Assembly: GCA_947069175.1 (NCBI GenBank)
Contig: CAMTDV010000012.1
Location: forward strand, 40,208,341-40,272,340
Origin: Scalesia atractyloides
Taxonomy: Eukaryota; Streptophyta; Magnoliopsida; Asterales; Asteraceae
Reading direction: 5' to 3'
Length of the DNA: 64,000 bases
The notes beneath the pieces are model-generated. The model saw nothing but the letters and a program-made list of their open reading frames with translations. It ran no database searches and was not told the origin of the DNA. Every line of letters starts with the position of its first letter. Position 1 is the stretch's first letter. Positions 33,175 to 43,474 of this stretch are shown here, one piece after another. Both the position numbers and the translations under genes were made by a program.

Positions 33175-36088
33175 TGTCGAAAGAAGCGTTTGATGCGGTT
33201 ATGCTGGTAGAGGAACAGTTTCACAACCAAGCAGGATATTTATCTGATCCGCCAGCGGAATTTTTCCAGCAGTTGAAATCCATGATGGCAGGGTTGAATG
33301 AGTGCAAGATTGCATACGCCCTTCGAGCCAACCCAGTTATATATTGAGATATTGTGCATACTTTTTGGAAGAGTGCTAGATTCCATTTGAGAGGTGCTGA
33401 TGGGAGGCCATACATCAGTTCAAAGATTCAGGGGAAAGAGATTTTGGTTAACGAAGCCCGTGTTTGAGAAGTATTGCAGTTTGCTGACGCTACTAGTGAT
33501 CCGACTTTGTATGTCAAGGAGAAAGTGTTGCCTGTTCTGACGGAGATGAGTTACGAGGGAACGTATCCCCCTTTGCTCAAGAAAATGTTTTCCGCTTACT
33601 TGACATTGCTGGTGCATGTGTTTATGCAATGTATATCTGATAACAATGGAGGATTAGATCAACCAAATCAAATCCAAACTTCGGTGATTGTATCACTTGT
33701 TATGGATTGGAATATAACTTCTCCGGTTATATTTTTTGAGAATATGAAGAAGATCTTGGAACAGTCGAAGAAGAGAATGTTTTTGCTAAATCCACGATTT
33801 GTACAGTTGATTTTAGATGCTTAGTACCCTGATCTGACCAAGGATGCTTCTGATGCTAATCTGTTGAATATGGAGCCGATGGGACCTACCATTTTCGGAA
33901 CTACGAAGAAAAATCAATCAACATCAAAGACTGTTTTCGTTGGTCGCATACCGTTGAAGAAGTTCGGAAGGTTTGGTGAGGTGATTAGACAAGACATTCC
34001 ACCACCTAAGCTAGTTAATGCTATGGTAGTTGAGGAACATGATATACCTGTGACAGAGAAAGAGATTGAGGTAGAGGATCTGGTTACTGATGCTGATACA
34101 GATGAGGAAGAAGCTTTCTTGGAATCTATTACTGAAGCTGAAACATATCCGATTTGAGATTTACAGGAGATTTCTACAGAAAACTTAGAAGCTCTAATTG
34201 CGCAGTTGAACGATATTTAGGAGAGGGTGATCCTCCTCTCGTGCTTTCTTCTGTTGACATTACGAGTGGTAGGGTTGATTTTGAAGAAGATGTGGAAGAA
34301 GAGGACGAGGTACCGTTTGTAAAGAGACGATGGATGGAAGTGGTTAAAGAACCAAGTCTTTCTAAAGTTCCGATTGGTAGTGCCGTTGAAGAACCTATTC
34401 CTGTTACGTCTTTAGTTGCTGTGTCATCGACTGATACTTTGAGAATCGAGCCTATTATTGTTGTTGAACCCGTAGTTACGCACATTGCTACTCAATCCAC
34501 TATTATATCTGTCCCAGAAGATTCCGTATTACAGATGATGGATTTTGGCGTAGTTCTATGGGGCTGGAGGATCTGGAGTTGGTGGAAGTGGTTCAGGTGG
34601 AATTGAAGGTGAGCATACGGAATATTTGAAGCGAGCAGAGAAGCGAGCATTTAAGTTTAGCGGGATGGATAGCGATGACGAAGATGTGGATGTTGTTAAT
34701 TTGAAAAGGATGGTGATTGTGCTTGAACAAGAAGTTGTTCTTAAAGATTCTCAGATTGCATCATTGCAGACACGTATAGATGTTAGGGACCAGATGATTG
34801 ATCAGTTGCAAGGAGATGTTACTATTTTGATAACAATGGTTTTTTATTTGAAGGCAAAGTTGGAATTGAAGGTGAGGATACGGAATATTTGAAGCGAGCA
34901 GAGAAGCAAGCATTTAAGTTTAACGGGATGGATAGCGATGACGAAGATGTGGATGTTGTTAATTTGAAAAGGATGGTGATTGTGCTTGAACAGGAAGTTG
35001 TTCTTAAAGATTATCAGATTGCATTATTGCAGACACGTATAGATGTTAGGGACCAGATGATTGATCAGTTGCAAGGAGATGTTACTATGTTGATGACAAT
35101 GGTTTTTTATTTGAAGGCAAAGTTGGAGAACAAGTTTTATCGAGAATTTTCTGATCCAACGAATATTGAACATCGTCATACAACAGCCGAACAGAGAGCA
35201 GCCGAACAAAGTGAATCCGATAGAGTAGCTGCTGAACAGTTAGCTTCTGATCGTCAAGCAGGGTTGGATGATTATCTACGTGATCCAAGGAAGAAGTACA
35301 CTGCGAGTCAGAAACGTTCAACGGCTCAAAAGAAGAAGCAAGGTTCTGATGAAGAATGTCGACGTGAATCCACTTGATGAGAACTTTCAATTAAAGGATC
35401 CTTCCAACCAATCCGAGAGATATGTCTGGAACTCGGTTCGAGTTATTACAGCAAAGTTGGAAACAAGTCGAGAGTGCTAAGTTGGATGTATGATCATGTG
35501 AAGCGTATGTGGCTTATCGTTAGGCAAGACGGTACTCGTGAATATAATTCGAAGGAATCTCAATTTGAAACCTGGACAAAGGTTGTGTTAACCGATCTCT
35601 TGAGAGCTCTTTACACTGATGATGATACTACAGAACGGGGACCGGGTTGGAGGTTTTTCAAACACTTGGAGCAAGAAGTGAAAACCGGTTTTAAGACGAT
35701 GAAGACAACTGAGCCATATCTACGAGCGGAAAAGGGAGTTCGTGATGCGCAAACTGGGAGGAGGTTTAAATCAGTAATGTGGCCCCCAACAGATAAAGAG
35801 CTTGTCATACCGGTTGCCCCTACATTCCCCAAAGGTATTCTGAAGAGCTTTAATTTCTGGATGTACAATCCTAAGGTTGGAAGTGCAGCGATCGTCACCA
35901 AAGAGAAGGCTTTCCGAGTGAATGATATGGTGGATTTAGTCAGTTTTCACGATGAAGATTTGCAAGTTCTTGCTGCAAATCAAATTCGCACAGCAGAGTT
36001 ATATGAAGTTTGTGCTAAAGATTGGACGGCTGCTGTAGCTGGAATAATTGCTGGGAGACTGGGCGTTGATGCACTACCTAAGGACTAA
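33175..36088 (+). pseudogene. Copia-2 env-like ORF
   Basis: A large ORF after pol, with stops at about 33346, 33466 and 33822, a stop at 34156-34158, and later frameshifts. In order: an N-terminal helical domain (EQFHNQAGYLSDPPAEFFQQ; KMFSAYLTLLVHVFMQCISD), a basic/Pro segment, acidic stretches (34070-34330), a Gly/Ser-rich patch, a coiled coil present twice through tandem duplication (34601-35126), an Arg/Gln/Ala-rich helix (35170-35350), and an open C-terminal block of about 200 residues (35474-36088; RMWLIVRQDGTREYNSKES, FWMYNPKVGSAAIVTKEKAF). It ends 30 bp before the 3' LTR. Known only as the env-like or hypothetical Sirevirus ORF; I see no convincing membrane segment. Confidence 0.68.
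34601..35126 (+). repeat. 263-bp tandem duplication within the env-like ORF
   Basis: Unit 1 is 34601-34863 and unit 2 is 34864-35126, with about eight mismatches by eye. Each encodes the same coiled coil (LKRMVIVLEQEVVLKD and RIDVRDQMIDQLQGDV). 263 is not a multiple of three, so the duplication itself shifts the frame. Confidence 0.93.
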
Positions 36089-36108
36089 AGGCCTAATGTT
36101 GTAAACCT

Positions 36109-36118
36109 AGGGGGAGAT
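36109..36118 (+). other. Copia-2 polypurine tract
   Basis: AGGGGGAGAT abuts TGTTGG of the 3' LTR. Confidence 0.88.
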
Positions 36119-36415
36119 TGTTGGATCAATAACTAAAGGTTTACACATTAGTGTTATATCTTGGGCTTAATTTGGGGTTTTGGGCTCCTAGTGCCTTATG
36201 AGCCTAGGGTTGCATTTAGTGGGCTGTATGTTTAGTAGAAATACATGTATTAGTTAATGTTTTGGGGTTGTTAGTCAATTATTGAAACACTTGTATCAGA
36301 CAGTATTCTAGTGTATGCAAGTTATTTTGATTCAAGAGTTGTTCTTCATTCTAATCTTAATTTCAACAATCGATTAGTCTTACAATACCTGTTAGATCCG
36401 ATTAAAGGACTTGCA
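36119..36415 (+). repeat. Copia-2 3' LTR (297 bp)
   Basis: TGTTGGATCA...GGACTTGCA, aligning along its length with 21564-21862. Substitutions include loss of the TATA box (TAGAAATA near 36235). The TSD CTATC follows. Confidence 0.93.
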
Positions 36416-36420
36416 CTATC

Positions 36421-37895
36421 CTAGCTCTTCGCGATAGTAACAATGATTTCATCGTGTATTGCGATGCCTCTAATCAAGGCTTGGTTGTGTCCTCATGCAA
36501 CGAGACAAGGTTATTGCGTACGCTTCGAGATAACTCAAAATCCATGAGAAAAACTACACTATCCACGATCTTGAACTTGGTGCAGTTGTTTTTGCTGTTA
36601 AGGAGTTGGCGACACTACCTTTATATTACTAAATGTATGGTCTTCACCGACCATATGAGCCTTCAACACATCTTTGACCAAAAGGAACTCAATATGCATC
36701 AACATCGGTTGGTGGAGTTGCTCAACGACTACGATTGCGAGATACGCTACCATCCTGGTAACGCGAATGGCGTGGCCGATGCTCTTAGTTGTAAAACTCA
36801 TGAGAAGAGTATTCGTTGTTTTCAAATTTTAAATAACCTTCGTGAACGCATTCGTAACGCACAATCCTCGTCTATTAACGAGAATAATATGTACAATGAG
36901 ATGAAGTGTGGTGTTGAAGATCAACTCGTATCCAAACGTGATGGTATCCTTTACTATCTCGATCGTACCTAGATTCCAAACCGTGACAACCTTCATAATT
37001 TCTTGATGCAAGAAGCTCACAAATCCCAATATTCTATTCATCATGGCGCTGATAAATGTACCAAGATATTTGTACGTCTTACTGGTGGCCTAGTATGAAG
37101 AAAGATATTGCCTCTTACGTCTCAAAGTGCCTTACTTGTTCAAAGGTAAAGGCTGAACAGAACAACCATAAATCCCTATTTGGAAATGGGAAAGTATAGC
37201 TATGGATTTCATCACTAAACTTCATCATACTTCTTCTTGTCACGACAGCCTCTGGGTCATCATTTATAGTTTGACCAAATCTGCACGCTTCCTCCCTATT
37301 CGTAAAGATTACAAAGTCGAGAATTGGCATGTATCTACACGGATGAAGTCATCTGTCGTCATGGTATTCCCATTGACATCATTTCTGACCGTGATGGTCG
37401 TTTCACCTCGTGTCTTTGGTAAAATTTTCATGAAGCTTTGGGTACTCATCTTAACCTTATTACCGCTTTTCGTCCTCAATCTGACGGTCAAACCAAGCGT
37501 ACAATCCAAACTCTAAAGGATATGCTTCGTTCTATCATAATCGATTTTGGTGGCAACTGGGATATGCACTTGCCTTTGATCGAATTCTCGTACAATAACA
37601 GTTACAATGCGAGTATTCAAATGGCACCATTCGAGACATTGTATGGTCGTAAGTGTCATTCGCCTATTTGTTGGCACGAGATCGGAGAAGCTCAAATCAC
37701 CGGTCCCGAGATTATACAAGAGACGACGAACAAGATCTTACAGATTCGAGACAACTTGCTTAAAGCCAGAAGCCGATAGAAGAGTTACGCTGACAAACGA
37801 GGAAACCTTTTGAATTCAACGTTGGTGACTTTGTACTAATCAAGGTATCCCCTTGGAAGGGTGTAGTTCATTTTGGTAAGATGGGAAAACTCACT
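36421..37895 (+). pseudogene. Gypsy-2 pol, RNase H and integrase
   Basis: RNase H begins with YCDASNQGL (36457), then WRHYLYITKCMVFTDHMSLQ, HIFDQKELNMHQHR and YHPGNANGVADALS. Integrase follows: a zinc-binding-like part (36990-37150), MDFITKLHHT and LTKSARFLPIRKDY (37202-37320), then after a shift LNLITAFRPQSDGQTKRTIQ, WDMHLPLIEFSYNNSYNASI and PFETLYGRKCHSPICW. In the third catalytic motif Lys stands where Glu is expected (GQTKRT in place of GQTER/GQSER). There are frameshifts at 37340-37440 and 37780. The frame is cut at 37895 by a 685-bp insertion and resumes at 38581. Confidence 0.88.
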
Positions 37896-38580
37896 TGTTA
37901 GGATCTGAGTTTGAAACTGTTTATGAAAGTTCTAAAGATGATAAATGAAAGAAGATAAATCAGATGAACATGGAGCGGAATGATGAACTTTAATTCATAA
38001 CAGCCGAGAAATTTTTTCATTGTCATGCTTTTGTAATTATAATTACTTGCATATAACTCACACTCTCCTCCTTAGCCTAAGATCACTGATTTGTTCGTAC
38101 ATAATGTAAGGAAGAAAGATAAATTGATAATTGATGAAAGTGATCAAATAGAACAGTACAAGCACTTTTCTATTTATACTACAATCCTAGCCACTGAGCA
38201 TCTTATGATGATATCAGCATGAAAGTGACACTTAACAAAAATAACAAACTAACAACATCTGCTAAGCTAACCACTGCTATATCTAAACATTACAAAGACT
38301 GATAGTAAAACATTGATGAGACATCCTTTGTTGGTCTTTAATAGAGCTTTGCCTTGGCAGACCTTTAGCTTTAATCTTCAGCAGAGCTTTGCCTTGCAGA
38401 CCTTTAGCTTTAGACTTCAACAGAGCTTTGTCTTCAACAGAGTTTTGCTATGGCAGACGTTTGACATTTAGTCTTCAGTAAAGCTTGTTTTGGGCAGATG
38501 TTATATTACTAGTAGGATCAGAGGTTGTAGTATATTTTGGCTTTCTATCATTTGCTCTTTTGTAGGGTTCAATTCCAACA
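37896..38580. mobile_element. 685-bp solo LTR-like insertion in Gypsy-2 integrase
   Basis: TGTTAGGATC...CAATTCCAACA, flanked by TCACT (37891-37895) and TCGCT (38581-38585), a duplication with one later change. Removing it restores the integrase C-terminal frame (KLxPRYVGPF type). TG...CA ends suggest a solo LTR, probably Copia-type given its size; the owner family is not in the window. It contains three to four diverged copies of CAGAGCTTTGCCTTGGCAGAC...TTTAGCTTTA (about 38344-38480). Confidence 0.72.
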
Positions 38581-38943
38581 TCGCTCCTCGCTATGTAGGT
38601 CCTTTCAAGATTCTCGAAAGGATTGGCAAGGTAGCGTACCGACTAGACCTACCTCAAGAGCTCAACAATTTCCATCCTACGTTTCACATCTCAAACTTTA
38701 AGAACTGTTTAGCTGAAAAAGGACTTCAAGTCCTGCTTGAAGATCTTCAAATCAACGAGACTCTACACTTCGTGGAGAAACCTGTCGAGATCATGGATCG
38801 AGGCGTCAAGCAATTGAGGCGTAGTCGAATTCCCATAGTCAAGGTTCGATGGGAAGGAAAAAGTGGCGCTGAGCTTACTTGGGAACTCGAAAGTGATATG
38901 AAGACTAAGTACCCACATCTGTTCATTAAACCTTCCTCTTGAA
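38581..38943 (+). pseudogene. Gypsy-2 pol C-terminus, chromodomain-like
   Basis: PRYVGPFKILERIGKVAYRL, HPTFHISNFKNCLAE and LHFVEKPVEIMDRGVKQLRR, then IPIVKVRWEGKSGAELTWEL and ESDMKTKYPHLF, ending with TGA at 38941-38943. The IVKVRW...TWE pattern is the chromodomain-like tail of plant chromoviruses (Tekay/Del type by recollection), which is thought to guide integration to heterochromatin. This last segment is open throughout. Confidence 0.85.
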
Positions 38944-38979
38944 TAGATTTCGGGCCGATTTTTCCTATAGTTGGGAGAC

Positions 38980-40095
38980 TGTAACACCTTGCTTTTTGTA
39001 AACTTTCTTTATTTAGAATGTTTGCCATGCATTCTATTCTTGGAAACTTGTATTCCCTTGTAATCGTATTTTCTGTTCCAACCATTGCAATCCGAGGCTT
39101 TGATCGTAATAAACGTGATCGTTTTACATATATTATACATTGATATGTTCAAGTTATATACATTCATCTCTCACACAAACTCATACTTGTTTTACATACA
39201 ATCAGTCGTAAATACTTGTTCTGATACTATTTATACATGCAAATACTTATACACACATTCACGATACTCAAATTATGCTTATATACGTTGTGCATACTTA
39301 AAAACACGCTAAATACTAAAGTTTATGCATGAAATGATGAGTTATAAGAAGTTTAGAGGCCAAATTGTGAAAAACAAATCTTCAAACGGATAAGGAGGCA
39401 CCGCGTCACGCGATGCCCTCTCCCTTCTGGCTTCGCATAACACGAAGGGGTATAATCCGCAGCGGGTTATTTCCCTTCAGCAGATTGGCCATCTTCTCCA
39501 CCTCTCCTCTTACCCAATCACCATTTAACCTCCATTAACACAACACCCTACCTCCTCTCTATATAACCAAGCCTCCATTCACCCATTTTCATTTTCCAAA
39601 CTCATCAACACTCTCAAATCAGTTGCAAACATCAGAAAAGTTAGATTGTTCTAACTGCCAAAGTAAGCACTTTACTTCATTTCTTCCATGTTTCCTCATT
39701 TCTTCTTCCTCTACAAAGCTTGGAACACCTCTAGGAATATTTTCACAGGTTTACCATGGTAAACCAAGGTGGAACACCACCATTTTGAGGTCCAAATTTT
39801 CTGTTTTGGAAGATTTTAAGGTAAACTTTTATTAAACTTGTGTTTCTCATGCAATCTTGTGCTCCCTATACTACTAACCACGTCTATGGTTAGTAAGCTT
39901 GTCCAAGATTGATTCTTACAAGTTAGAGGTATAAATTACCCTCTAAACTTTTTGTTTTAATAGGGTTCATACAACCCACAAATGATGAAACCATCCGAGC
40001 TTGCCATAATTTTTATGGCAAGACTTGTGTTTTGGTATAGTTATAAATACTTGTAAGCCTTGGCTATCCTAACTTCATTCCACCACCTCTTGATG
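38980..40095 (+). repeat. Gypsy-2 3' LTR (truncated)
   Basis: TGTAACACCTTGCTTTTTGT begins after the purine tract TTGGGAGAC. A TATA box CTATATAAC lies at 39559-39567, with a GC-rich inverted motif CGCGTCACGCG (39402-39412) about 150 bp upstream. Its start and its distal part (39960-40095) match the reverse complement of solo LTR 3 (40828-43474), so both belong to one family. Similarity stops around 40095, where Copia-3 sequence begins. Confidence 0.8.
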
Positions 40096-40374
40096 TTTTA
40101 CCTTGCTATCTCAAGTAGTGAAGAAGTACCTGAGTTAGAAGAACCAGATACGAGTCATCACTTGACAATGACAGTACATTTAAAGAAGTACCTGTGAACC
40201 GGCTTGAAAGAGAAACATTGAAAAAGAAAAGAGCTGACGAGAATCCTCCTCTCGCATTCTTTTTAAGCAAGATATTCAAGTAAAAGCTGATGATGTTCAA
40301 GAAGAACAAAAAACCCAAGTTTGAAGATGAAGAGATGAAGACATGATAAAGACAACACAAACCTAGTGGGATAT
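40096..40374 (+). pseudogene. Copia-3, tail of internal region with purine tract
   Basis: Short open pieces, including a charged helix NRLERETLKKKRADENPPLA and then FFLSKIFK ending at a TAA (about 40286), then AACCTAGTGGGATAT directly before an LTR. That end resembles the AAACCTAGGGGGAGAT boundary of Copia-2. It is probably the 3' end of a Copia env-like region; the identification is weak. Confidence 0.4.
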
Positions 40375-40734
40375 TGTAAGGCCATGAAATTGAGTAAGTT
40401 TACGCTTGTGGGCCGAATTATACTTATTGAACTTAGTTCTCTAGTGGGCTCGGGTTAGGTCATGTGGGCCGAGTTATATGTGGACCATGTATAATGTTAT
40501 ATTTAGTTCATTATTAGGGTTAAGCATTGTAAAGCATTATATTAGACATCATGAGCTAGGGATGCAAGTTAAGGTTGTTGATTGTTAGTGTCATTATCGA
40601 GTTTTGTATCAGACAAGTCCTAGACCTTGTGTGCAAAACATAATCAATATAATCGACATCTTGTTCTATACTTTCTTAGTTTTCCGCACTTTGATTGTGT
40701 TTGTGATATCCGGTTGAAGATTTGAGGACTTACA
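40375..40734 (+). repeat. Copia-3 LTR (360 bp)
   Basis: TGTAAGGCCA...GAGGACTTACA, followed two bases later by the primer site TGGTATCAGAGCC (40737-40749). TTGTATCAGAC and the GGACTTACA end resemble the Copia-2 LTR, suggesting a related family. As with LTR-A of Copia-1, an internal-region tail precedes it and a primer site follows it. Confidence 0.75.
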
Positions 40735-40827
40735 ATTGGTATCAGAGCCTAAGAAGTCTTTCAAAGGCACGGTTTTCTTGGTATCATTCGAATAACAAGT
40801 AGAAAGAACGAGTTTGCAGATTCGAAG

Positions 40828-43474
40828 TGTCACACCCCAACCGATGGCAGAAACATTGGAGTGAAACAAACGAGATTGCTCGAGGCATCATAACACTAAT
40901 TGAGACAATATTAAATTAAACCATCCATTTCATTTCACTTATCAAATTGTCAAGTACATCACAAATTCAAATACAACATAAATTCAAATTAGGACAAGTT
41001 CAACGAAACATAACAAGTAGCTAGCATTATAGGTGTGTTTCTATGCCGTTCCTACTATGTTTTCATCATTTTAACATCCTCAACTGGCAACATGTTAAAT
41101 ATATAGTTCAATACAAAGTATTGGCGAGTACACAAGTTTGAATATAGTATAAGTAATAAAATCCGTTTAAACAAATCCACATGTTAAGCTAGCATACGAG
41201 AGTAATGTAAACATGGCATGCGAACTACAAGTAAATCCTCAAGTGTCACCGCAAAATAGATTAAACTTAACATGACCACAAGAATACGGGCGGTGCGTTA
41301 CTCCTATAGCGCTACACATGTTAAGGGGAGGCTCGTACAAAGTTAATGATAACTAGTATCACATAGAATGTTCCAAGCATACAAATTGTGTACTCGCCAA
41401 TACTTGTGGATTGTTTGTGTGATTGCATAAAAGTATAAGTATAATTGCATGTACTTTTTATAGGTTAACATATTGCACCCAAAAGTGTAAAGGTTAAAAA
41501 GGGTGTTCGAGTGTACTCACAGTTTTGCAAAGTTTTAAATCCGTGAAGTGTTTCGTTGATTATGGAACGGAACACCGAGTTATCCTACACAAGGAAATGT
41601 ATGTGTGTGAGTATTGGAATGACAATGGAGTTTGTTAGTTTAAAAGTTTAAAGTATGCAAAAGTATGTATTGTCGAAAGTATTTATCTAGACGTTAACTT
41701 TCGTTTTGACACTATATGCCCCGTATGGTGTGTGTGCTTTTATGGGTCATGCGCAATAGAATCGTAATGAGAGGTTAAGTCTTAGATAAAATAACCTAAT
41801 GTTAGGGAAAGTAACCATACGGCCATTGCCAAAAGTTTGGTTATATTTATTATTTACATATATATGTTACATATTATATTATCAAGTTTATCATATAAAT
41901 CATAGATTTCATGGAAGTCATAGAAGTCATGCATGGAGGTAGGAGGATAACCGTCCTTTAACCTCTTTCGTAAGATTCACCAATACACAAATTGTCACAA
42001 GGACAATTCGGATGGTCATGAATGAAATAAAAGAAAAAAATACTTCACTAAACTATGTATCGACCAAGTATGCAAGCTAGGTGCGTGCATCTCTAACATA
42101 GCAACGTTTGGGGACATGGCGTAGCCTTGTTACTCAATTGAAGGTCGAACATAGCTTAGTGGTTATACTTAGAACTCATCAAGTGAGGTGGTGCATTGAA
42201 AGTAGGATAGCCAAGGCCTCCATGTAATCACACCTTTACCAAAACACAAGCTTTGTTAAGCTTGGATGGTTCCAACACTTGTGGGTTAAAAGCCTTTTTA
42301 AAAAAGCAAGTTTAGAGGTATTTCACACCTCATTTTTGTTATGAAACAACTCTAGCTAGCTCACTAATAATGGGTTCGATTAGAGGCACAAGTAGCATAA
42401 AGTTGTTTAGTGAAAATATGTGTAAGAAAAGTTTACAAGTTTGTCTTCCAAAAGAGAATGTTTAGCCATAAAAATAGTAGTGTTCCACCTTGGTTTTCCA
42501 TTGAAAACCTATAGTAACATCCCTAGAGGCTTATCAAACATTGTAGAGGAAGAAAACATAGTGAAAACATGAAATTTTTTAAGATATGAAAAGATGAAAA
42601 CAAGCAGGAAGTTTATAACACTTTTGGACCTCAAAATGGTGAGGTTTCACCTTAGTTTGCCCAAGCAAACTTGTGAAAACATTCCTAGAGGTTATCCAAG
42701 TGTTTTATAAGAAGAAATAAGGCTTGATTAGTAAAGGAAATGAGTTAGAACTCACTTGTAAACTGAAGTGGGGCTGTAGAGAATTCTGGAAGTTTGAGGG
42801 GATTTTTGAAGTGTTTGGAGGCTTGTAAAAGTGAGAAATGGATAGGGGAAGGCTTGTTTATATGGGGAAGGGATTAGGGTTTGAGTTAGTTAGTATTTAA
42901 GATAGTTAGGTGGGTAATAAACTTGAAACAAGAAGGATTAAAGTGTGGTGACAGCTTGCGGCCGCAAGCTGTCTTGTTTCTTTTTTTTTTTTTTGTTAAT
43001 TAAATGTCATTATTTGTTTATTTGAAGTATTATGATTTAAAAAAATAACATATTTGGTTATTTAGTGGGTTACTTTTAAGTGTACGTGTGTTACATAACC
43101 AGAAAAACCTTGTTAAATGACAATTATTATAACATGAATGTGAAAGATTTACAAGTTACCAATTTTTTACATGCTTTGAGTTTAGATCATCAATCGTCTT
43201 GCTTGATTTTGAAATGTTTAGGATTTGCAATGTGCAATGATAATTTACGTATTAATTTGAATTGATAATCGTGTAATGAATAAGTGTATGAACATATGTA
43301 TAAGCATGTATAAAGGTTGCGGAAATCGTATAAATAATCAATTCGATTACAATCAAAGTCTTGGATTTACAATGATTCAGAATGTGGTATGATTACAAGG
43401 TTCAGACTTTCTAAAAATAGAATTTCAAAACAAACTTACTAAGAATGGAAAGTTACAAAAAGCGAAGCGTTACA
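40828..43474 (-). mobile_element. Solo LTR 3 (Gypsy-2 family), inserted in the Copia-3 leader
   Basis: A 2647-bp block TGTCACACCCC...GCGTTACA flanked by CGAAG (40823-40827 and 43475-43479). On the minus strand it starts TGTAACGCTTCGCTTTTTGT, like the Gypsy-2 3' LTR at 38980, and ends GGGTGTGACA. A minus-strand TATA-like ATATAAA lies at 42863-42857, with a 24-bp perfect palindrome upstream (42950-42973). No internal region. Confidence 0.9.
42950..42973. repeat. 24-bp perfect palindrome in solo LTR 3
   Basis: Centred on GCGGCCGC with core TTGCGGCCGCAA, the same 12-bp core as at 3324-3335 in solo LTR 1. It is about 87 bp upstream of the minus-strand TATA-like word, and a T run (42981-42994) follows on the + strand. 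Confidence 0.93.

Larger units (their letters stand above)
21564..36415 (+). mobile_element. Copia-2, Sirevirus-like LTR retrotransposon with env-like ORF
   Basis: A full-length but dead element flanked by the 5-bp duplication CTATC (21559-21563 and 36416-36420). Order: 5' LTR, Met-type primer site, leader rich in CCGGAT words, gag (split by solo LTR 2), protease, integrase, RT, RNase H, spacer, env-like ORF, purine tract, 3' LTR. About 10.7 kb without the nested solo LTR. It sits inside Gypsy-2 pol between RT and RNase H. All ORFs have stops or frameshifts. Confidence 0.93.
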
